Shown: positions 11,585 through 22,600 of the stretch, piece by piece | Layout: each line of letters begins with the position of its first letter | Numbering within the stretch: the first letter of the stretch is position 1 | Assembly (NCBI GenBank): GCA_027600665.1 | Contig: JADGJL010000042.1 | Location: 1 to 58,661 of the forward strand | Direction: 5' to 3' | Source: Irineochytrium annulatum | Taxonomy: Eukaryota; Chytridiomycota; Chytridiomycetes; Chytridiales; Chytridiaceae | Length of the DNA: 58,661 nucleotides | Notes under the pieces: generated by a model | Database searches by the model: none | The model's input: only the letters and a program-made list of their open reading frames with translations | What the model was told of the DNA's origin: nothing | Translations under genes and position numbers: made by a program

Positions 11585-12344
11585 CACCCGCTGGCGCGAC
11601 CCCGCCGCCGCGGTGCGCGGCTCCATGCGTTTCTTACTTAACAATTCCAGCTTCCTCTTTTTCCTTGGAAGCTTGTTCACCCGCTTTGTCTCAGCCGGCG
11701 AGCTCCCGCGGTCAGACTGGGTATAAGAGCTTCACCCGCACATGAAACCCGGCGGCTGCGCGAGGGTGCTTCTACGCCTATTACGCTCTAGCAGCCTTCC
11801 ACGATAGCGGAGCTCGGTCGCCATGAGCATTTTGCAAGAGAAACGTATGTAGTGGTTGGGAAGGGAAGAATGCGTTGGTGAGGAGGCTTGACAGGTTCGG
11901 TTAAGGAGGTTGGTGGCAGACAACAAGGCCAGATCCTCCTCGCGCTATTGCAACTGACAAGAACGAAACACAGAACGTAGTTGATGAAACAATTCGTATG
12001 CAGGTATAGCAGTGTACGATCAGCATTCAACAATATTTTGCAAGCCCATCAAAAATGCAGTTCGACATATATAGAAGGCAATGGATACATTGCATGTTTA
12101 TTCTCCAAACCAGAATGCCCATGGACTCTTGGAACTTACGCTTTCATCTGGTCGCCGGTGTGCTTGCTGCGGACGCCCTCCACAATCCCCTATGTGTCCC
12201 TATGTTTATGACTTTTCCCGCCGATAAAAACAACATAGTAATTCACTCCAAAAGAAAGCAAATAGGTACCCGTACCACTAACGTGACTGTAACATCGACA
12301 AGCTTCGCAGGGTGAAACGTCAAAGAGAATACCTTGGAGTGACC
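11585..12344. other. AT-richer spacer without recognisable gene
   Basis: Composition falls from GC-rich to AT-rich near 11630. Open frames are short and lack coding bias. Nothing could be identified. Confidence 0.5.
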
Positions 12345-12870
12345 TACTTCAACTCTTCCTGCAATCCTTATGGTGATGTCATCCATAGATCCGATCCCGT
12401 CTCAATCACGCGACAACACTCACAGAAGATCGTAGCGACAAGAGTGAATGCTGTTATCTGCCTCCTCAACATCTAACCGTAAGAACTCGTCGCGTGCCCC
12501 GCCTTCCATCACGCCGTTTGCCCGTCCGCTATCATCCCACCGCGCAGCGTCAGTTAGACTGATGCAACCTTCCGGGGGTGACGACGCCCGGATGAGGGGC
12601 GAGGGTGTGGAGATGCGGTTGACGTCGATTGTATCGGCCAGGATACGATGGCCGCCGAGACGACAATCGGAACAGGGTCAAGACCTCGTCCAACGCCGCA
12701 CCCTTTCTGTCGGCATTCGCGAGAACCCGCCCGCCGTCCAGGCGGATACCCGCATTGGTCCTCCGTCCGCGTGCGCGAGCTCCAGGACTTAACCCGCGGG
12801 TGTCCTCACGGTGGCAATGGCTGGCTCCGTCGTCGTCTTGTGTGGATAGCGCCGACCTTAAACTTAGCAC
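12345..12870 (-). pseudogene. possible decayed or unresolved gene
   Basis: On the minus strand, a frame ending near 12418 (SLTDAARWDDSGRANGV, then DEFLRLDVEEADNSIH) looks coding and runs to a good donor, CTTCT|GTGAGT. Further upstream the coding-like signal (RLDGGRVLANADRKGAALDE) sits in a different frame, with no convincing intron between them. No in-frame ATG starts it. Plus-strand frames over the same bases are also open. I cannot assign a family. It may be a frameshifted remnant, or an exon of a gene I could not assemble. Confidence 0.25.
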
Positions 12871-13120
12871 CGGTTCAACTCAATGATAGATCCTTTGGCC
12901 ACCCGCAAAACAACAAACCGCGGCCAGCTCGCGACGCGTAGGTGATCCTCTTGAAGATCAGTGGACCTTGAGACGTTGAGAAGGTCAACGGCATTTCTCA
13001 ACCTACGATCAGCCAGTTGCCCGATCTCGGCTTCACGGGGCCAGCCGACCTTCCACGATTCCGTCTTTCTCCCTCCCGCCCTTCCCGAACCAGTCCGGCG
13101 GGTTGGACCGCATTGACAGC
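12871..13120. promoter_or_regulatory. 5' region of SAC1 gene
   Basis: About 250 bp upstream of the SAC1 start. TTG GAC CGC at 13103 continues the frame upstream, but the first ATG is at 13121. CT-rich tracts near 13060-13080 resemble a fungal pyrimidine-rich promoter; no defined element was found. Confidence 0.3.
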
Positions 13121-15244
13121 ATGCCCGCCAACTACGTCCACGATGCTCTCAATCTGTACATCAGCGAGCAGACCTTCACCTTCGAGCCGCTATACTCAAA
13201 CCCGAACGTCCAGCGCCAGACGCTCGTGATCGCGCGATCCTCGGGGGTGATCCAGCTGAATGCGCCGCCGGCGCCGACCCTGAGGCAGGAGGAGGTGATC
13301 ACGGTCCATGGCTGCATTGGGATTATCAGCCTGAACGCTGGTACGAGTGTTGATCTGGAATGCGGGGGGGTGCATGCTGACGCTGCGTGGTAGGCGATCA
13401 TCTGATCGTGGCGACGGATCGTGCCCGGGTGGGGAGGATTAAAGGCCAGGACATCTTCAAGCTCACGGGCCACAAGATCATCCCGTTCGCGACGTCCCGG
13501 CTGCACCTGTCGGAGTCGCAGGTCAGCGATGATCAGACCTACTTGCGGCTTGTCGGTGGCCTGCTGGATACGGGCTACTTCCTGTTCTCGTACGGCTACA
13601 ACCTCACACACTCGCTTCAACGGCAAGCGAGTCTGCCGAAGGATCAGCCGATGTGGAAGACGGTTTGTGGCTGCTTTTGGTTTAATGTACTAGCGCGAGT
13701 GCTGATGATAATGGGAAGGCCGATGATCGATTCTTTTGGAATCGGCACTTGCAGAAGAAGCTGATCGAGGTGACGGAAACAAGAGGCGACAACAATCTCA
13801 GTAGCTTTATCCTTCCCATCATGTGCGGCTGTAAGTACTTGATCGTTTCCCGGTCGCGGTGGCTTGATCATAACTGCCATCAGTCGCTGATTTTAGACAA
13901 ACAACCGCGAACGACAAACCTCTGACACTCGGCTTGATATCGCGGCGAAGTAAATTCCGGGCAGGCACCCGGTTTAACATGCGCGGTGTCGACAACGACG
14001 GGAACGTGGCAAATTTCGTCGAGACCGAGCAGCTCTTCGTTGCGGAATCCGGCCACATCGCCTCATACGTGCAGACGCGCGGCTCTATGCCCATGTTCTG
14101 GCAGCAGATCGTCAACGTCAAATACCTCCCGAAGCTGGTCATCGAGGCCAACCCAATGACTGTTCGTACCTAGGTCCGCTTTTTTATGATGGAGCACGAG
14201 AAAATTAACCTTCCACCCGTGTAGGCTGAGGCCTTTAAGCGACATTTTCTTTCGGACGTGAAGATCTACGGCCCCGTCATCGCCGTCAACTTGATCAATA
14301 AGAAGGGCTACGAGGTTAAACTGGGTGACGAGTTCGCCCGCAACGTCCGCGTCCTGAACGACCCCCGCATCCGATACATCCACTTCGACTTCCATCACGA
14401 GTGCCGCAAGATGCGGTGGGACCGCATCTCCCTCCTGGTTGACCAGATGAACTCGGATCTCGAGAAGCAGGGCTATTGCATGGTGAACGAGCAGATGCTG
14501 CTGCTGCGCGAGCAGACTTCGGTCGTGCGGACGAACTGCATGGATTGTTTGGATCGGACGAACGTGGTGCAGAGTGTGCTGGCTCGGAGGATGCTAGAGG
14601 AGCAGCTGAGGTCGTTGGAGTATTTGGATGACGACCAGACTATGGCCATGAATGAGCATCTGGAGAAGACATTTAAGACGATGTGGGCGGACAATGCGGA
14701 CGCGGTCAGCATGCAGTATTCGGGGACGGGGGCGTTGAAGACGGACTTTACGAGGACGGGGAAGCGGACGACGGAAGGGATTGTAAATGATTTCTTGAAC
14801 TCGGCGATGCGGTATTTGAAGAACAACTATTACGACGGATCGCGGCAGGTGAGCCTTTCAATAGGGTCGTGGCCGAAATTTATTAACCTGGCCGTCAAGG
14901 ATTCGTTCGATATCCTCTTGGGAAAATACGTCGTAAAACCGACAGCGAAATCACCATTCTTCCAAACCCGCCCTCTTCGGGCAATACTACTACCCATCGC
15001 CGTCCTCTTTTGCCTCTTCATGACGCTAGTCACGTTCGTTATGCCGCTAGGTTGGTTTTGCTGATATTGCGCTATGAAAGTATGCTGACCGGCACTAGAA
15101 CTCACGACATTCCACTACATCCAAATCCTCTTCTGGATCGGTGGCGCAGCCGCCGCATGTCAACTGATCATCCTCTTTGGGCGGGATTTTGTCGACAGAC
15201 CACGGCTCGTCGGTGGGGCGTGGGAATCCAGTAAGCTGAAATAA
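13121..15244 (+). CDS. SAC1: SAC1-type phosphoinositide phosphatase, 6 exons
   Basis: Exons 13121-13340, 13394-13662, 13719-13830, 13884-14161, 14225-15050, 15099-15244 give 616 residues, close to yeast Sac1. The catalytic motif [12 protein letters not shown] (CX5R, Cys about residue 398) is intact. Upstream are the SAC signatures [23 protein letters not shown] and [17 protein letters not shown]. Two hydrophobic segments lie at the C-terminus ([19 protein letters not shown], and [21 protein letters not shown] after the last intron), the usual ER/Golgi anchor, and the tail ends in SSKLK. The family removes phosphate from PI4P, PI3P and PI(3,5)P2 and keeps PI4P low at the ER. The second membrane span depends on splicing the last 48-nt intron; without it translation stops right after the first span. 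Confidence 0.95.
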
Positions 15245-15509
15245 TAGCACGTAATAGAGTAGGGAGTCAAAAGGATTTTGGATTTTAGAAGAGGTGTAGT
15301 GTAACCATTGACGGGAAGTATCGGTAACAATCGATATGACGTTCAGGAACGAGCTACATAAATAGAAGTACAAAAAACGCAGAGATTTCATGAAATACAA
15401 CTTGTCAACAATGCAGTGAGCAAACTCGGCTTCAGATATCAAATAGCCAAAAATAAATGAAAGGGGGAGGGGGGCAGGAGGGGAACGGGGGGTGATAACC
15501 AAATGCGGT
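15245..15509. other. intergenic, convergent 3' ends
   Basis: A 265-bp AT-rich spacer between convergent stop codons, with a G-run just before the next gene's end. No feature recognised. Confidence 0.5.
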
Positions 15510-16561
15510 TTATCCAAAGATGTTGGAGTAGCCGCCGCCAGGCGGGGCTAAAGCTCTACGACCCTTCCGCCTGGAGGTCGCCCTGTCGAACTCATTCGGC
15601 CCGTCATCGCCGAAGACGATCGTGCTCTCGTGGTTCATGCGGCGGATGGCCGGCGTCGGCGACGACGAGATGCTCGCCGGTGGGCTCGGCAACACATGCT
15701 CAACAATGCTGCTGCCATCCGACCCTGTGTGGTCCATGTCGACCGAGAGCTTCTCAATAGATGCGGGAAAGTCGTCCTCTACCATCTTCTCTAAATCCTC
15801 TTCCTTCTTCTCCTCCTCCTTTCCGTCCTCCTCAATTTGCTCCGGTGCCGCCACCAGCTGTACCGCCTGGACGAGCCGCGCCACAGGCTGAGGCAATCGC
15901 TCAGGTAGGGAGCCGAACGAGATGCTGGAGCGACCGCCGACGGGCTGCGCGGACCTTCTTTGCGACGTCGACACGCCGCCGTCGTCCTCGAACGAGAACG
16001 AGGAGTCACCGCCGGGCGACTGGGACGGGCGCCTGCGCGTTACCATGAAACCATTAACACCTGATCACGAACGTGAGTTGATCCCCCACCCGCATACCTC
16101 TCAAAGTACTTCTTCACCTCCCCACCGCCCGCCAAATCAATGGAGGCATACCCTCCGGGGCTTTGCAACGTCCGAATAGAAGCCTGGCTGAACGACGGGC
16201 CCGCGCCGGCGAGGCTGATGCTGCTCTCCCCGCCCGTCCGCTGCAGCTGCCTGATCGAGGGGCGAACAGGGGAGGACACAGGCTCGTCCGTCAGGAGCTG
16301 CGGCGAAGAGGGCGGCTGGAGGTTCTTGAACCTCACTTCATCCGGAGCCCCATCGTTGGAGATGATGTTGTAGGAGCTTTCCTTTGCGTAAGTCCGTCGT
16401 CCTGCAAGTGATGGCCTCTTAGGGACAGTGCCTCTTGCATGCAAATAGCGCCCGCACAAACCCTTCGGAGTGGCCGGCGGCTCGGCGGCCGGATCATAGC
16501 CAAAAGAGAACGAGGATTGATGGTGGTGGCGGGCGGTTGAGGGCTTCCCCGCGGCGTGCAT
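15510..16561 (-). CDS. Jupiter/HN1-like repeat protein, 3 exons
   Basis: Exons 16561-16462, 16401-16098, 16032-15510 give 308 residues. The protein is mostly disordered but carries about eight copies of a short motif, roughly R-x(2,4)-P-G-G-x-S-[SN]-[IF]-x-[FL]-G. Clear copies are QRTGGESSISLAG, QSPGGYASIDLAG, QSPGGDSSFSFED, QPVGGRSSISFGS and the C-terminal APPGGGYSNIFG; weaker ones include HHHQSSFSFGYD, AKESSYNIISND and MNHESTIVFGDD. The motif resembles the PPGGxSN-x-x-x-G and NIFG boxes of animal Jupiter/HN1 (JPT) microtubule-associated proteins. A Glu/Lys-rich acidic helix sits near residues 205-235. A microtubule or tubulin-binding role is inference. The first intron is 60 nt, in frame and without stop, so retention would also give a protein. 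Confidence 0.8.
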
Positions 16562-16725
16562 GTCGTTGCGCGGTGGAGGTTGGAGCTGTCAGGAAGAAGC
16601 AAATGAAGAGGTTTGTCACCCAATGAAATAGCGGGAATCCATGCTCAATCGTTGATGATTAAGTGGCCAGTGAAGCAACTACAGGCTTGTTTCTGTACGA
16701 ATACAACAGACTGCTGATCCCCTAT

Positions 16726-17545
16726 TTACAGCTCCAGATCCAGCAGCTCCTCATCGTCGCCGTGAGCTACATGGAACGCCGAGCTCGCCAGCTTTGATAC
16801 ATCCATAGCTAGCAATACCTGCGGCTCCGACGATTCTGAGCAGGCAAGTCAGCTCTTAGTTCGCAAGCAATGTTTTTGAGAAACGCACCTTGATAATCCT
16901 GTGTCGCTGCAACGACCTCCGTCTGGAACAGCAGACTTCGCTTCATGTGCGCATCCTGCGGGATGGGCGGGTATATGATCGGAAATCCAGGAGGTGGTGG
17001 TGATGTGTATTTGCCGAGCCGGTGAGCGTAGGAGATGATCTCGGCGTTAGGAATCGTTTCTGTTAGCGAAGGCCCGTTAGCATCGCAAACACCATCTTTG
17101 CAATTGATATGGCAAGGAACACTCAACTGGTATTGGCTTGCTTCATTAATCGCCGCCGTTCCTCCGCCTCGGCGAGAACCGAGTCCAGCTTCTTCTCGGC
17201 CTGCTTCAGCTTCTGGACCGTGTCCATGATCGACAGGTTGACGGTGTGGATAGCCGCTTTGGCGTTCACAACCCGCTGCAGTAACACGTGGTTTTCCTGC
17301 ACTGCACCATAACAACAATAGTCAGCAAAAGTCTCGCGCGTGTATGTTGCTTCCAACCTTGATCAACAAGAGAAGTTATGCGCTTTGTCGAGTCCACGAC
17401 CTTCTCCAAACATGTCGCCGAAGAATCCTCGGGCGCATCCGCATTAAAGCTCGTTGATAGCTCGTCCAACAGCTCGACAAGCCCCTTTAGCTCTGGGATC
17501 AACGGTCAGCGAGGAATCAGCGGAGGTGCCAATACCGTTTTCCAT
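16726..17545 (-). CDS. MED4: Mediator complex subunit 4, 5 exons
   Basis: Exons 17545-17536, 17492-17358, 17301-17128, 17059-16889, 16835-16726 give 199 residues. The first exon is only 10 nt (MEN plus one base). A coiled coil spans about residues 5-105 (KGLVELLDELSTSF, then VQKLKQAEKKLDSVLAEAEERRRLMKQ). The family signature EIISYAHRLGKYTSPPP, followed by YPPIPQDAHMKRSLLF, is clear. The acidic tail DDEELLDLEL is typical. MED4 is a core middle-module subunit linking regulators to RNA polymerase II. It starts 124 bp from the divergent coiled-coil gene at 17670. Confidence 0.93.
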
Positions 17546-17669
17546 GTCATTGGGCTGGAGTGACAATTGACGATCGTGAATCGGACATCAAGGATCGGAA
17601 TCGTCAATAAGGATCAAGCGAGGCGGATGCATTCGGGCTGACGACGACTGGGGAACTGCGACTACTGCG

Positions 17670-18031
17670 ATGGACACCATCATCCAAGGTCTCCGAGTCG
17701 AGTTCGAGGCGGCCTTCAACAGTGAGTTTCTCGCTTTCTTTTTTCTGATCCATTAATGCCCAATGCGAAAACAAGAGGTTCAGTACGCCTACCAGCAGCT
17801 GGACCTGGAGTTCAAGGACTGTAAAACGAATCTCCTGAAAACGACGACGAAGTTGAAAAGGTTTGCGTGCAGCAGAGGTGACCCATGTTAACATGTAAAA
17901 GACTTCAAAGGGATTTGATTGAACTACAGAATGATGCAGACGCGCTTGCTTTAGCAAAGGAGAAATTTAACGCAGAGTATGAGGAAAGGGTGAAGAAGAT
18001 ACAGGGGTTGGAGGCTCGCATACTCGCTTGA
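17670..18031 (+). CDS. small coiled-coil protein, 3 exons
   Basis: Exons 17670-17721, 17776-17860, 17902-18031 give 88 residues with consistent phases and GT-AG introns. Nearly the whole chain is one amphipathic helix (DLEFKDCKTNLLKTTTKLK, then LALAKEKFNAEYEERVKKI). This size and shape are seen in kinetochore, SKA2-like or other coiled-coil adaptor subunits, but I find no diagnostic motif and give no function. It shares a 124-bp promoter region with MED4 and ends 54 bp from the convergent PDRG1 stop. Confidence 0.65.
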
Positions 18032-18085
18032 TTGGTTACGTGTAGTGAGTGGCACGAAGGAGGAATAACACGCATTTTGCCGAAG

Positions 18086-18628
18086 CTAAGTCGCAAAGGT
18101 GCCTTCAAATTCTCTGCCCGAAAGCCCTTTCAACGCGAAAGCGGCCGTCCGCTGCGATCCTGTGCGCTCGAGTTTTTCCAGCTCGATCGCCTTTTCCTTG
18201 ATCGAATCGCGCAGTCTATTAATCTCAGCGTCGAGGCGTTTCTGATCTTCGTAGATATTTAGTTATGCGACGCGTAAGTCATCCACAAACCTTGCTCCAG
18301 CATTTCCTTCACCGCATCCGGCCTCATTTTCATGATGACGCCGCTCGTGTTCACCCACAACCGTTTCGTCGAAACTTTACAAATAACGAACAAGCATCAG
18401 CAGGTTGCTGAGTGCGATTACTTTGCGCCTTCCTACCAGATTTTCGCCGAAACGTTGCCAACGCCTCGCGGTTCTCATTCCGCCTCCGGTCCAAATCCAC
18501 GATCAGGCGCTTATTCGTCAGTATATCCTCCGCGATAGCCTAGCACGCCGTTCAGCCGGTGTCGATACCGCTCCTCGTCGCAGTCCGCACACCTCAATCT
18601 GCTCCTGCTGGGCGAAGACATCCGCCAT
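18086..18628 (-). CDS. PDRG1: PDRG1-like prefoldin-family subunit, 4 exons
   Basis: Exons 18628-18593, 18539-18437, 18374-18291, 18246-18086 give 127 residues. Two coiled-coil helices flank a beta hairpin, the prefoldin-beta layout. The diagnostic stretch is AEDILTNKRLIVDLDRRRN-ENREAL, followed by VNTSGVIMKM and the second helix EMLEQDQKRLDAEINRLR. In animals PDRG1 is part of the R2TP/prefoldin-like (URI) co-chaperone that assembles RNA polymerases and PIKK kinases. Its start codon is 38 bp from that of SF3B6 on the other strand. Confidence 0.88.
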
Positions 18629-18666
18629 TATTCGTCAAAACCTAGTGTGCTTCCCTAAGTCCATCA

Positions 18667-19198
18667 ATGGCTTTCTCGACAAGAGCGAACATCAGGCTTC
18701 CGCCCGAGGTCAACCGCATCCTGTTCATCCGGAATTTGCCCTACAAGATAACGCCTGAGGAGATTTATGATCTATTTGGGAAGTACGGCCCGCTAAGGCA
18801 GGTTCGTCTGGGGACTTCGCCGGACACGAAGGGGACTGCATTCGTAGGTTCGTATTTGGACTTTGGCTGGCGTGAAAGCTCCTTGTTGATAGTTTTGCTC
18901 CAGTTTATGAGGACATTTTCGACGCAAAGGCTGCATGCGATCATTTGAGCGGATTTAATGTTATGGGAAGATATCTGATCGTGTTATACTTCAGGTATGC
19001 CCTTGCTCGCTCATTTTTCTCTTTCGGTGTAATCGAATTTAATGCGAAATCCTCTCACAGCCCAACAAAGCAATCCACGAAAAATTTATCAAAAAAGGTT
19101 AGGTGCCAACCACGCCACATGCAATTGGAGAAGAAAGCTAACGTATAATGCAGGAGTCCGATTTAAACGATATGAAGCAAAAATATGGCATGGATTAG
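18667..19198 (+). CDS. SF3B6: U2 snRNP protein p14/SF3B6, RNA-recognition motif, 4 exons
   Basis: Exons 18667-18847, 18904-18994, 19061-19097, 19154-19198 give 117 residues, close to the human protein's 125. One RRM fills the chain: RNP2 is ILFIRNL and RNP1 is the segment KGTAFVVYED. The p14-specific start [19 protein letters not shown] and the C-terminal Lys-rich helix ending MKQKYG are present. p14 sits on SF3B1 and contacts the branch adenosine of pre-mRNA. The third exon is only 37 nt. The frame was chosen because it alone gives the KKxxxLxxxKxKYG tail. Confidence 0.95.
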
Positions 19199-19688
19199 CG
19201 ATAATGATCCCCGTGCCGCCCTTCTTGCCACCCTCACATACCGCCAAATTGCACATTTTGTATTTATGCATGATAGGATCCTGTCAATAAGCTGTCGTCT
19301 CGTCGAAATGTGGGTCGCAAAGGTGGCAACGTCGGCAATGCAGGCTCGACTATGCCAATGGAGACATTTTTATAAGCAAGCATTAAGCGATCGCTTAAGT
19401 TGATTTAGGGCTCTGCAAACCAGTTGATTATCCTGTCTTGCCTCACTCATCATTTTGCTTGGTGCTTGGATATATTCTAATGCACTGAATATCCGCTCGC
19501 AGCTAACAAAGACAAATAAATGAAAAAGTTGTTAACGTTACTGTACATGGCAATAGGAGATGTAGCTAAAATTAATAAATGCAGGAGTTCAATTGGAAGT
19601 ATTAGGCAAGGACTAACTACAGTGATTACTTCCTTGTCCCTCTCGCCTCCCCCAAGCCAACCGCCCTTCCACCTTTTTGTGTTTGTTA
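19199..19688. other. intergenic, convergent 3' ends
   Basis: A 490-bp AT-rich spacer between SF3B6 and the RhoGEF stop. Only short frames; no gene or repeat recognised. Confidence 0.5.
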
Positions 19689-22600
19689 CTATGTTGGAAT
19701 CCTGTCAGCAAAGGTCTCATCATCGTTGGTGTCGCAGAATTCCTCGTCGTCGTCCAGATGCGAGCTAAGATCGCATTGAAGTGTCGACAGGTCCAATAGG
19801 TCGATCTCGGACGTCCCTGTGACCTTGAATAGCGGTGTCATGGTCCCACCGCCACCCATGGCCTCGTCATCATCATCCCCCACATTATAAAGCTGCTCAC
19901 GACCAGGCTCCCCGCGGTGTGTCCCGCCCTCTGTGTATTCCGTGTACGACGCCTCAACGCTCGTCGTCCAGTCCGCGAACGTCTCGATGATGTCCCGCAG
20001 GATGTCGCGGGAGAAGGCGATGTCGTGGCGGGCTCGAAGCAGCTGGGACGACTTCACGCCTGTGCTGTGGGGCGTGAAGTTGAGACGGTGAGGGAGGCGA
20101 GGGTCCCCGCCGTGATTCACATCGTTCATGCTGGCGGAGAAGACGCGGGTCGGGGATGATAGGACGGATTGAGGGTTCGGCAGTTTTCCTTTTCGAGGCG
20201 GTGACTTCGGGGACGATGATGAGAGGACAGGAGACCCTCGCAATGTTCGATCATCATCGGCCGACGCGGAGCAACCCAGCATGCCCAGGAACTCCTCACA
20301 CGACGTCAGGTTCTTCATGATTTGAGTTGCCTGGTCATTCATCCCGGACTGTAGTGAATGTGCCGAAGTGATAATCATCGAGATAATCTTGTCCCCGTTT
20401 GTCGCATCATTGAATCTGAACGTCCTTTTGCGTTGGGAATCCATTTCAGACTTCCCGAACACGTCCATTTTCCGCTTAGGTGCGTTCGGGAACCCAGCGT
20501 CCAAGCTGGTTTCCGACAACTTCACGTCCGCCAGCTTCCAGTTGGACGAGTGGATACCGTACTGCAGTGACTGTAGTTTCGTTCGGAGGATCTCACTTTC
20601 CCGAGCGGATCGTGACAAAAGCTCCTCTAGGGACATCCGCTCGTTTCGAATGATCGTGGACTCCTTCACCATGCTCTGAATTTTAATTAGAAGCGTCTCC
20701 TCCCTCGCCCTCGCCGCCTGTAACTGCAGCTCGAGTTTGGATACAGTCTGATTCAGCTCGTTAAATGCTCCCTCCTTGCCATCCAGCGCCAAACGCACTG
20801 CCATTGCCGCGTCGTTCCCACTTCGCCGGATGCGTTCAGCCACCTCCTCCATCTTCCTTCGCAGCTCTTCCTCCAGATTATTAATCCTTCGCTGCTTCGC
20901 CTGCAGCTCGTCATTCTGCCCGTCCACTTTCCGGCTCAGCTCCATGCATTCACCCTTCACATCCTTCAAGAGCATTTCGACGTCCTCAAGCTCCGCGATC
21001 CTGGTTTTGGACTTCTGGAGCTCGAGAGCGAAGGCCCGACCGTTCTCGTTGGCGGCGTTAAGCAGCTCCTGAAGCTTCTTCTTCGCCTCATTCGTAGACT
21101 CATTAAGGTGTTGTTTGTAGTTCCGATCTGACTCCAACTCCCTGCACTTCTCTTTGGCGGAGTTCAGCTCCGCCTGCATTTCGATCGACAACCCGCGCAA
21201 TCGCTCGATCTCCTTATGCAGCTCGGCCGACTCCGTGCCTTGTCGGGACGCGTCCTTGACGTACGACTCACTCATCTTCTGCATTCGCTCAAACACGCTC
21301 ATAAACTGGTTCTCAACGCCAACTTTACTCTTCTCCAACGTCTCGCACTTCAGCCGCATCTCCGTGAAGCCAAGGACGGCTTTATCACGCTCCGACGTAG
21401 CCTCATCCAACTGCTTCCGAATTGCCCCAAGCTCCGATCTCAGCGCGTCGAACTCCGCCTGGGTGTCCTTTAGCTTGTCGCGGAATCTCGTTTCTAGCTT
21501 CTTTAACGTGCTCGATGCCGCGACCCGCTCTTGCTGTAACATTGCAGACACCTCCTCAAGCTCCTTTGACTTGCCCCGCTCCACTTCCATCTCGCACTGC
21601 AGCTTGTCGAAGTTAGACGTTATGGTGTTGATCTTCTTCAGTAGAGAAACGAGCTTGACGTCCTCGATTTGATGCGGCAGAAGATACGTCGGACTCCGGT
21701 TGTCGGCGGTAGAGAATGCTGTCGATACCGAATTGATCAATTTCGTGACTTCATCCACTGTAAACTTCAGCGCCGCCATCTCCTTTGACTTCTTGGAATC
21801 CATGGCCTCGGATCTTTTAAGCTCGGTTTCCAAGCCTTTCGCCTCCCTGGCAATTTTGGCTGCCTCGTCCCGGAGTTCAAGGTACTTTTTGTCGAGCTCG
21901 TTGTACATCGCCATGCGATGCTCTAACGCCGCTGCCTCCCTCTCGGACATCTGGACGCGATTTCTTAAAGCCGACGCCTCTTCCTCTACGAGCTTGCTCG
22001 CGGCGGAGACCGACACGTTCCGGATCTCGGCCTCCTGAAACGCGTCCGACAGTGTACGTATCTTCTCAGACATGGTCTCGTTCTCGAACTCGAGCTGCTT
22101 TATTCGCCTCTTAAACAACGAAGCCGCCTTCGACTTTTCACGGTATTCCATTTCGATAAACTCCATCTTCTCCTTCAGAACGTGGTTCTCCTTCTCGTAC
22201 CGCTCCTTCGTCGCCTGCGTCTCTTTCTCCAACCTCTCGACCAGCTCCAAGCGGTTCTTCAAAAGGCGTTCCTCTTGATCCTTCCGAGCCTTTATGTCTG
22301 ATACCTCCATGTCTAGTTTCTTTTTCAAGTCCCCGTTCTCCGCCAACAGCTGTTCTTGCTTTGCTTCGGCCTCATTTCTGAGTCTTTCCCTTAGCTCCCT
22401 CACTTCTGCCTTGGCAAGTTCGGCCTCCTTTCTCATCAATTCCTTCAACTCCGCGATCTGCTCGGCCTTCTGCTCCTTTTCTTCCGCGTGCTCCTTTCGA
22501 GACAACTCGTGATTCCGCTCGGCCTCCGCAAGTTTCGATTCGGACCGCTCTGCCCTGAGGAGCAGCTTGTGGGCCGCGCTCTCATGCTCCTCCAAGGTCT

